From contig CACYEO010000053.1 in assembly GCA_902773475.1 (NCBI GenBank), positions 1 to 13,015 on the forward strand: a stretch of DNA of 13,015 nucleotides. The letters are read 5' to 3'. The number at the start of each line of letters is the position of its first letter. The first letter of the stretch is position 1. Of the stretch, positions 6,164-12,182 are shown one piece after another. This DNA is from an uncultured bacterium (GTDB lineage: Bacteria > Verrucomicrobiota > Kiritimatiellia > RFP12 > UBA1067). A program made the position numbers and the translations under genes. The notes beneath the pieces were generated by a model. That model saw only the letters and a program-made list of their open reading frames with translations, was not told the DNA's origin and made no database searches.

Positions 6164-8698
6164 TCAATAATACGTTCTGCCGTACACGAGTATCTTCTTC
6201 AGGCCCAGAGAGGCTGCTGGGCCGTCGGGCATTCCGCACTTCACGAATTTCGCCCGCACCGGCGCCTTTGAAAGATCTACGCGCGGATCGACCGCTTCGC
6301 CTTGCGACTTGAACACTTCCTTCCAGTCCTTTCCGTCGTCCGAAACCCATATCGAAAGGCGCGGAGCGGAACCTTTCACCGCGATGCCTGCGACATCCGC
6401 GTGACCCGCAAACGACACCTTGGCCCACGGCTCCGCCGACGCTTTGGTGGAAAAAAGCCGCTTGCGCGCGGGATCGACCGGCGTCAGATCCGTCACGCGC
6501 GGATAGTCCTGCGGCGTGTCGTCCCTGCCGCCTGCGGAAACGCCGAGAAGCGCGTCGGCGGAAATAAGACGCGCGCCGAAATCCTGCGCAGGCACGGCTT
6601 CTCCGGGCGGGGGAGGGTCTATGCGGTCGCGGATGGAGGCCACGGCGCGGAATGAAAGCCTGTCTTTCAGGCATCCGGCCTTGAGAAAAAGCCTGCGCCA
6701 GTCCATCTTGCCGCCTCCGCCGACGAGTCCGGCCGCGGCGGAGACGAAGGCGTCGAGCGACTTTCCGTCCTTGGCGAACCGCCCTATCGCGCATTTAAAG
6801 GTGTGTCCCAGATAGAAACCGGAATTTTTGTTGGCGGCCACCGCCGCCGCAAGTATGTCGATCTGGAGGTCTTTGCGCCTGCGGAATCTGTTGAGCGCGC
6901 GGTCAAGCGCGCTGCGGCTGTAGTTCATCTCTTCGGCTATGTACGAAGACGGCTGCGGAAGGGCGGCGATCACGCGTTTCGTCTCCCCGGCGAGCGCTTC
7001 CGGCGCCATGCCGCCCCGCTCCATCGCGGAGAGGGCCCGCTGCGCGAAATCCCACGAGACGAGGCGGCCTTCGGGCGCACCAGCGAAAAGTTCGTCGAGA
7101 TACGCGCGCCACGCCGCCGCGTCGTACGGTCTGGACTCCATCGCGCACGTGTACGACTCCCACGCGGAAACGTTGTAGGGGCAGCGCAGCGCGGCCTTGC
7201 GGCGCAGCGCGAAAACCGCGTCCCGCGGCGCGCCGCTCTTTTCCATCCTGTCCGCGAGGAACAAGAGCGCTTCGGACGCATCGTGCGCCTTGCGGTCGGC
7301 AAATGCGCGTTCCACGGCCTGTATGTACTGGAAGCCGCTGCCCCAGAAGACGAACACGCCCTGAGTGAACGGGCGTATGTTGGAATATATCCGCCAAGGA
7401 GCGCCTTTGCCTTTCCTCAGCAGCCAGCAGCAGTGGCCCGGCTGCCCGGCGCGCTCCGCCATCAGGCCGTGGGCGTTCGCAAGGAGGGCGCCCCACATGG
7501 ACTGTTCGGTGCATACGCCGCCCACGCGCGTGCGCAGATACTGCATCGGCAGTCCGGACGCCTCCCACGGGCGCATGAATTCCTTGGACCACTTGCTTGC
7601 GCCGAAACAGTTGCGCTTGCGGTACGGAACATTGAAAATCACATTGTGCACCAGGCGTTTCGGGAACGGGCGCGTGTTCAGATACAGCGTGTCCGCCGGA
7701 TCGCGCGGCTGGCGCACCGCGAACCTCCATTCGCGGCAGTCCTGCTTCAGCGCCGCCGGATGGAACCGTCCGTATTGCGCAATCCTGCGGAAGGCGGCCC
7801 AGTGGCGGACCGTCGCGGTGAAATCGATTTCTCCGTTCTTCCCTTTGTGCGAGTTCAAAGCGACCGCAATCGTGATTCTGCGGCCGAGTTCCGTGCGCGA
7901 CCATCCGTCCGTGTCGTTCAGCCATATCGCCATCAGCGTTTCGAGCGCGGAGGAAGGCTCGAACACAGGCCCAGACATGAAGAAATCGTAAAGCGCGCCG
8001 TCGTCCGACCAAAGCCTTTTGAAGCGTTCCGCGCCCCCCCGCGTCGCAAGGATTTTTTCGACCGTTTCCGCGCCGCAAAGATCTATCAGGCGCGAACGCA
8101 AAAGCGCGCGGAGCCTGCGCGAGCCTTTCTCAAAGTCTTCTCCGTCCGCGCCGGAACCTATCCGGGCCGTCTCTTCCGCCAGCATCCGCGCCGCGGCGCC
8201 TCTCGCCTCCGCCGCCCTGTCCGCAGGCAGCGGCGAGGGGAGGCGCACCGCAAGATTCACCACGCCGTCGCCGAATTTCCCCAGCCCGCGCAGAGGATCC
8301 CTGCGGGGCTGCGGCACGTTCTCGCCCATATCTTCGAGGAATGTGTACGCCGCCCATCCCCAGAAGGACGAAGGCCCGGCCTTGTACGCCGCCTTGAGCG
8401 CCTTCACGCACGCATCCCGTTTGGCGGGAACGTCTTTGTAGAGCGCGTATTCCGCCATGTCGACAGCCTGGCGCGCTTCAAGGCCGGCACGCGCCTGCGC
8501 CCCGGAGCGGAGCCCGGCTATAAACTCCGCGCCCTCCTTCCACTTTTTGTCGCGCGCGAAGGCCGTCGCCTTGAAAACGTCGCGCATGCCGTCTTCCGGG
8601 CGGTGCGGAAGATCCGTTTCGACATTTCCCGTCCTGGCCCGGGAAACAAGCGCGGCCGCCGACAGCACCGCGGCCGCGGCAAATTTGCGAATGTCCAT
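6164..8698 (-). CDS. Exported transglutaminase-like protein with C-terminal F5/8 (discoidin)-type domain
   Basis: 844 aa. The N-terminus (MDIRKF followed by AAAAVLSAAALVS) is a signal peptide, probably cleaved near residues 20-24, so the protein acts in the periplasm or at the cell surface. Residues 30-330 are mostly helical with no named domain. Residues 385-450 carry a transglutaminase-like core: VGGVCTEQS with Cys396, then QPGHCCWLL with His422, then PWRIYSNIRP, where Asn440 stands at the position expected for the triad Asp. Helical, TPR-like segments follow (470-660). Residues about 707-842 resemble an F5/8 type C domain (AKVSFAGHADVAGIAV, LSIWVSDDGKDWKEVF, RAKFVKCGM, LKKILVYGR), which in related proteins binds glycans or lipid headgroups. 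A perfect AAGGAGG precedes the ATG. It is the last gene of the cluster beginning at 10789, 21 nt after the nuclease. Catalysis (protease, amidase or crosslinking) is undetermined, and the Asn may reduce it. Confidence 0.82.
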   Translation of the reverse strand: MDIRKFAAAAVLSAAALVSRARTGNVETDLPHRPEDGMRDVFKATAFARDKKWKEGAEFIAGLRSGAQARAGLEARQAVDMAEYALYKDVPAKRDACVKALKAAYKAGPSSFWGWAAYTFLEDMGENVPQPRRDPLRGLGKFGDGVVNLAVRLPSPLPADRAAEARGAAARMLAEETARIGSGADGEDFEKGSRRLRALLRSRLIDLCGAETVEKILATRGGAERFKRLWSDDGALYDFFMSGPVFEPSSALETLMAIWLNDTDGWSRTELGRRITIAVALNSHKGKNGEIDFTATVRHWAAFRRIAQYGRFHPAALKQDCREWRFAVRQPRDPADTLYLNTRPFPKRLVHNVIFNVPYRKRNCFGASKWSKEFMRPWEASGLPMQYLRTRVGGVCTEQSMWGALLANAHGLMAERAGQPGHCCWLLRKGKGAPWRIYSNIRPFTQGVFVFWGSGFQYIQAVERAFADRKAHDASEALLFLADRMEKSGAPRDAVFALRRKAALRCPYNVSAWESYTCAMESRPYDAAAWRAYLDELFAGAPEGRLVSWDFAQRALSAMERGGMAPEALAGETKRVIAALPQPSSYIAEEMNYSRSALDRALNRFRRRKDLQIDILAAAVAANKNSGFYLGHTFKCAIGRFAKDGKSLDAFVSAAAGLVGGGGKMDWRRLFLKAGCLKDRLSFRAVASIRDRIDPPPPGEAVPAQDFGARLISADALLGVSAGGRDDTPQDYPRVTDLTPVDPARKRLFSTKASAEPWAKVSFAGHADVAGIAVKGSAPRLSIWVSDDGKDWKEVFKSQGEAVDPRVDLSKAPVRAKFVKCGMPDGPAASLGLKKILVYGRTYY

Positions 8699-8719
8699 TC
8701 TTTCCTCCTTGACCTTGCG

Positions 8720-9847
8720 TCAATACCTGCGGAATCTCGCGGCGATCAGCTTGAACACGCCGCGCAGGCCGGACGGCCACAGGCGGGTTCCCCGGTCCGT
8801 GACGAGACGCTCTTCGAAGCTTTTTTCGAGTTCCGGGAAAAACCGCAGCCCCGTGAGCGATTCTATGTCCTTCACCCGCACGATATTGCGCGTGTAGAAG
8901 GCGTTGCGCGGAATGGACTGAGGCATGAGCACGGCGAGAACGCGCACTTCGCTTTTCACGGTCTGCTCCGCTTCGTTCTCGGTCTGGTTCCGCGCGATGA
9001 CGATCTGGAAAAACGCGTCGGGCACGTCGATGTCGGAATTGACGCCGATCTTTCCGCGCCTCCCGCCCGGAACCGCGCCCACGATCACCCAAATCTCGCC
9101 GTAGCGCTCCGTCCAGAGATCCGCTATGCGCATTTCGAGATTCGCCCACGGGCCCTGGTTCAGGTTGCTCCTCTGCGGGGCGATGTTGGACATCAGAAAC
9201 GTCTTCTCCTGCTCGTCCCTGCCGTAGCGCGAAGCGATCGCGCGGTTCGGCGCCATGTGGCCGCGGTCGTAGTTGGAATTGGTGTAGTCTTTCGCGACGG
9301 GGGAGCGCGGCGCGTTCCGGTCCTGGCGGAAGCCCATGCGTTTTTCTTTTGAAGCCAGTTCGGGATAGGGGACCTCGGGCTTCACATGGTACGCCACCCA
9401 CACCGGGCGGCGCAGGGACGGCGACCAGCCCACGGCGAAATGGTCGCGGTAGATTATTTCGATGTCTTTCGGCGCGGGCGCCGACACGCGCTGCGGAGCA
9501 CCGGCGCCCGCGAAGAACATAGGCCGCTCCGGATCGGGGTCGGTGGATTCCTCCACGTCGAACACCACGTCCAGACCTGTCCAGCCGAGCGCGTCCGTGA
9601 CGTCTCCAGTGCGGTAGCCGAACCATTCGAGCGGTCTGGTCACGAAAGACGGCAGCTTCGATTCCGCCGCATACATCCACTCCGGCGGGTGGTGCACGAA
9701 CCAGTTGCCCGCGCCGCACATCGCGCAGAATGCGACTGCGGCGGAAACCACCGCGATGCGCACTATGCGGCGCGCGCGCCGCGCACCGCCGCTTTTCGCG
9801 GTTTTGCCGCCCCTGCCTTTGTCCCCGCGCTTCTCCTTCGCGCTCAC
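8720..9847 (-). CDS. Membrane-anchored DNA/RNA non-specific endonuclease (NUC/EndoG family)
   Basis: 375 aa with a GTG start. NUC-family enzymes hydrolyse DNA and RNA of any sequence with a single Mg2+. The beta-beta-alpha-metal site is intact: DRGHMAPN at 194-201 (general base His197) and SNIAPQRSNLNQGPWANLE at 220-238 (metal ligand from this Asn-rich helix, Glu238). The C-terminal VKDIESLTGLRFFPEL (326-340) is the usual family ending. Residues 1-29 are strongly basic, followed by one hydrophobic helix at 29-51, so the protein is predicted N-in with the nuclease domain outside the membrane. The region 52-125 is an extra linker without recognised domain. The start codon overlaps the upstream gene's stop as GTGA, with GGGGGAAGG just before it, so translation is coupled. 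Likely roles are extracellular nucleic-acid degradation or scavenging; a toxin role is less likely because no immunity gene is evident. Confidence 0.92.
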   Translation of the reverse strand: MSAKEKRGDKGRGGKTAKSGGARRARRIVRIAVVSAAVAFCAMCGAGNWFVHHPPEWMYAAESKLPSFVTRPLEWFGYRTGDVTDALGWTGLDVVFDVEESTDPDPERPMFFAGAGAPQRVSAPAPKDIEIIYRDHFAVGWSPSLRRPVWVAYHVKPEVPYPELASKEKRMGFRQDRNAPRSPVAKDYTNSNYDRGHMAPNRAIASRYGRDEQEKTFLMSNIAPQRSNLNQGPWANLEMRIADLWTERYGEIWVIVGAVPGGRRGKIGVNSDIDVPDAFFQIVIARNQTENEAEQTVKSEVRVLAVLMPQSIPRNAFYTRNIVRVKDIESLTGLRFFPELEKSFEERLVTDRGTRLWPSGLRGVFKLIAARFRRY

Positions 9848-10509
9848 TTGCCTTCCCCCGGCTGGTCGCCGCCGCCCTGCATGGCGGCAAATTCGTAGGT
9901 CTGCAGAATCGCGGACTCGAATTCTTTGATCGTGAAAAACTCGGTATTCGTGTCGCCCTGCGGTTCGGGAATCTCCGAAATGCGCGAACGCGAAGGCGGC
10001 TGTTCGAAACGCGCCACCATCGCCTTGTCTGGCACGATCACCGCCGCGGCATGGCGGATCGCGGATTTTTCGCGCCGTCTGGCGATGTCCGCGAACATGC
10101 CCGCAGGCCCGTCATGCGTAGATACGGGATTGCGGAACTCCGCTATGAAAGGATATCTGCGCACTGTCGCGCGGTCTGTCGCGCGCGCAATGCAGGCGCC
10201 GTCGTCGTAGCCGTGGAAAACATCGTACTGCGAAGACGAGAGAAGCGAAAGCGCGCGCAGAAACATGAGCCTGGCCATGTATATCCCGCGCAGGGAGGGA
10301 GCGTCCGGAACGCGCGAAGGCCGCAGGATCCGCGGCGGGGCGAACACGCCGACGGAGCCGCCGAGCTGCGGGACGGAGTCTTCGCGCGGAACCACGATAT
10401 CGACGCCCCAGCCGGCGCCGAGGAGAGCCTGCACGGTCTCTTCGACGCGCAGGCGGAAAGACGCGCCGCGGAAACCGCGCGCAGGGGCGAATATCAGCGC
10501 TTTCGGCAT
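9844..10509 (-). CDS. Isolated glycosyltransferase-4-type N-terminal domain protein
   Basis: 221 aa. It resembles the acceptor-side Rossmann domain of GT-B family 4 glycosyltransferases: MPKALIFAPARGFRGASFRLRVEE at the start (first strand, Gly-rich loop), GWGVDIVVP, YDVFHGYDDGACIARA, PFIAEFRNPV, and REKSAIRHAAAVIVPDKAMVARF, equivalent to the usual 'E..~~ADAVI~~S' helix-strand. It stops after RISEIPEPQGDT, where the family's V-I-P-N-G-V-D linker leads into the nucleotide-sugar-binding domain; only a 30-residue tail follows. The donor-binding domain with its EX7E motif is absent here and nowhere else in the window, so it is unlikely to transfer sugar alone. It may partner another protein, bind a ligand, or be a decayed enzyme. 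A weak AGGA precedes the ATG. Its stop overlaps the nuclease start by 4 nt. Confidence 0.7.
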   Translation of the reverse strand: MPKALIFAPARGFRGASFRLRVEETVQALLGAGWGVDIVVPREDSVPQLGGSVGVFAPPRILRPSRVPDAPSLRGIYMARLMFLRALSLLSSSQYDVFHGYDDGACIARATDRATVRRYPFIAEFRNPVSTHDGPAGMFADIARRREKSAIRHAAAVIVPDKAMVARFEQPPSRSRISEIPEPQGDTNTEFFTIKEFESAILQTYEFAAMQGGGDQPGEGK

Positions 10510-10531
10510 GAAAGGCGTATCCTGGAGAGGC

Positions 10532-10789
10532 TCAGCGCCCGTCGTCCAGTTCTATGCGGATCGTGCGCGATTTCATCGCGGCGCGCTGCGCTTCGCTCGC
10601 GCCGCCGGGAATTTTCGGAAACGGATTGCGCGACGTCCCCAACTCCGATGTCGCGGGAATCGATATCTTCGTCCCGCACGCAGGACATTCGGACTGCTGT
10701 CCGATCATGTCGAGCGACGCCTCTATCTCCTGCCGGCACGACGGGCAGAGAAGCGACACAAAGCCGTCTTCCGTCTCGTTTTCTTCCAT
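10532..10789 (-). CDS. Small zinc-ribbon protein
   Basis: 85 aa. A single zinc ribbon is visible at residues 15-38: CPSC, then 18 residues, then CPACG, followed by the typical strand KISIP. The remaining C-terminal half (SELGTSRNPFPKIPGGASEAQRAAMKSRTIRIELDDGR) is Pro/Gly-rich and then basic/helical, with no recognised domain. It is soluble, with no signal peptide. Such one-ribbon proteins are common as accessory or regulatory factors in PVC bacteria; the function here is unknown. GAGGTG lies 6 nt before the ATG. It is the first gene of the minus-strand cluster, 22 nt before the GT4-type gene, and divergent from ribBA. Confidence 0.82.
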   Translation of the reverse strand: MEENETEDGFVSLLCPSCRQEIEASLDMIGQQSECPACGTKISIPATSELGTSRNPFPKIPGGASEAQRAAMKSRTIRIELDDGR

Positions 10790-10830
10790 GTTGCACCTCG
10801 GATTCTGTTGCAGAGGAAAATTCCGCCGTT

Positions 10831-10836
10831 ATGATA
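10831..10836 (-). promoter_or_regulatory. Candidate promoter of the zinc-ribbon/nuclease/transglutaminase cluster
   Basis: On the minus strand GGTATCAT contains TATCAT (10836-10831), 5 of 6 to TATAAT, and 41 nt before the zinc-ribbon ATG. No good -35 is present, and the expected -35 zone adjoins the TTCCGCGCGGAA palindrome. It is weak on its own; support comes mainly from its match to the GGTATNNT style of the other promoters here. Confidence 0.35.
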
Positions 10837-10841
10837 CCGCA

Positions 10842-10853
10842 TTCCGCGCGGAA
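10842..10853. repeat. 12-bp perfect palindrome in the divergent intergenic region
   Basis: TTCCGCGCGGAA at 10842-10853 is a perfect palindrome. It lies in the spacer of the candidate minus-strand promoter and about 100 nt from the ribBA start. It could be an operator, but 12-bp palindromes occur by chance in GC-rich DNA. Confidence 0.3.
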
Positions 10854-10921
10854 AAGCGAGTGGAAAACGCCGGAGGCGGCAAAACGCCCCGCACCGGCCC
10901 GCCGCGGAAAACGCGCGCCGC

Positions 10922-10951
10922 TTGCCCGGCTTCGGCGCGCTTTGGTATAAT
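10922..10951 (+). promoter_or_regulatory. Promoter of ribBA giving a probably leaderless mRNA
   Basis: TTGCCC at 10922-10927 (4 of 6 to the -35) and a perfect TATAAT at 10946-10951 are separated by 18 bp, with TGG before the -10 (extended -10). The transcription start expected 7 nt after the -10 falls on the A of the ribBA ATG (10958). There is therefore no room for a ribosome binding site or an FMN riboswitch. Confidence 0.72.
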
Positions 10952-10957
10952 CCGCGC

Positions 10958-12154
10958 ATGAAAAACGATTTGCGTGAAATCGAAGAATGCGTCGAAGCGC
11001 TCAAACGCGGCGAAATAATCGTAGTGAGCGACGACGAAGACCGCGAAAACGAGGCGGACTGCATCTGCGCGGCGGAATTCGCCACGCCTGAAAACGTCAA
11101 TTTCATGGCCTCGCGCGCAAAGGGCCTGATATGCATGCCGATGAGCCGCGAATGGACCGCGCGCCTCGATCTGCCGCAAATGGTGGGCCGCAACACCGAC
11201 AACCACCAGACTGCGTTCACGGTTTCCATCGACCACGTCTCCACGCGCACGGGGATTTCGGCGGTGGAGCGTTCCGTCACCGCCATCAAGTGCGTGGAAG
11301 ACGGAGTCTCGCCCAAGGAGTTCCGTCGCCCCGGCCACATGTTCCCGCTCGAAGCCCGCCCCGGCGGAGTCCTGCGCCGCGCCGGGCACACGGAAGCCAC
11401 TGTCGATCTGATGCGGCTCGCCGGGCTGAAGCCGTGCGGCCTGTGCTGCGAGATAATGAGCGACGACGGCACCATGGCGACCGGCGCGGAAATAGCGGAA
11501 TTCGCGGAAAAGTGGAAACTGAAACGCTGCACCATAGCCGGCATCATAGCATGGCGCAACAGAAACGAAAAACTCGTAGAGTGCGTGGAAGACGTGGATC
11601 TGCCCACGGACTACGGGCATTTCAGGCTGCGGATGTACAAATCATGCACTGACGGGCTTGAACACCTTGCGCTGACAATGGGCGACGTGGCCGACGGCGC
11701 GCCCGTCCTCGTGCGCGTCCACTCCGAATGTCTCACGGGGGACGTTTTCGGCAGCGCGCGCTGCGATTGCGGGCACCAGCTGCACGGTGCGATGTCCATG
11801 ATCGCCAAGGAAGGCCGCGGCGCGCTTCTCTACATGCGCCAGGAAGGCCGCGGAATCGGCCTGGAGCAGAAACTCCACGCCTACAAGCTCCAGGAGGGCG
11901 GACTCGACACGGTGGAGGCGAACGTGCGCCTCGGCTTTCCGCCGGACCTGCGCGAATACGGGGCGGGCGCGCAGATCCTTTCCGATCTCGGAATCTCGCG
12001 CCTCCGGCTTCTGACCAACAACCCCAAGAAAATCAGCGGCCTCGCCGGATACGGGCTTGAGATAACCGAACGCGTCCCTATCGTCGTCGATCCCACGCCT
12101 TTCGACAGGCGGTATCTTGAAACAAAACGGCGGAAGATGGGACATCTGATCTGA
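10958..12154 (+). CDS. ribBA: Bifunctional riboflavin protein: 3,4-dihydroxy-2-butanone-4-phosphate synthase / GTP cyclohydrolase II
   Basis: 398 aa. It catalyses both entry reactions of riboflavin synthesis, ribulose 5-phosphate to 3,4-dihydroxy-2-butanone 4-phosphate and GTP to the pyrimidine intermediate. The N-terminal RibB domain (about 5-200) has DDEDRENE at 25-32 (metal and substrate acids), STRTGISAVERS (95-106), RPGHMFPLEARPGGVLRRAGHTEA (124-147) and CEIMSDDGTMA (164-174). The C-terminal RibA domain (about 208-395) has RVHSECLTGDVFGSARCDCG, with zinc ligands Cys258, Cys269 and Cys271, MRQEGRGIGL (293-302), LGFPPDLREYGAGAQIL (325-341) and LLTNNPKKISGLAGYG (351-366). Both active sites look complete. 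The frame opens 36 nt further upstream, but RibB families begin just before the DDED motif, which places the start at 10958. The -10 box ends 6 nt before the ATG, and the next gene follows after 28 nt. Confidence 0.96.
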   Translation: MKNDLREIEECVEALKRGEIIVVSDDEDRENEADCICAAEFATPENVNFMASRAKGLICMPMSREWTARLDLPQMVGRNTDNHQTAFTVSIDHVSTRTGISAVERSVTAIKCVEDGVSPKEFRRPGHMFPLEARPGGVLRRAGHTEATVDLMRLAGLKPCGLCCEIMSDDGTMATGAEIAEFAEKWKLKRCTIAGIIAWRNRNEKLVECVEDVDLPTDYGHFRLRMYKSCTDGLEHLALTMGDVADGAPVLVRVHSECLTGDVFGSARCDCGHQLHGAMSMIAKEGRGALLYMRQEGRGIGLEQKLHAYKLQEGGLDTVEANVRLGFPPDLREYGAGAQILSDLGISRLRLLTNNPKKISGLAGYGLEITERVPIVVDPTPFDRRYLETKRRKMGHLI

Positions 12155-12182
12155 GCGCCCGTCCGCGCGGAGACTGCGAACA

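Noticed and set aside
6803..9352. 849-codon plus-strand open frame opposite the transglutaminase-like and nuclease genes
   Set aside because: Its product is Arg/His/Pro-rich with no domain, it crosses the junction of two well-supported genes, and both minus-strand genes have ribosome sites and family motifs. It is an open-frame artefact of GC-rich codon use.
9844..9860. Frameshift that would join the GT4-type domain to a missing C-terminal domain
   Set aside because: No GT1-like sequence is present in any frame of the following gene. The overlap is a normal GTGA coupling into an intact nuclease.
10723..11607. 294-codon minus-strand frame across the ribBA start region
   Set aside because: It is antisense to RibB motifs and to the intergenic promoters, with no recognisable domain; a shadow frame.
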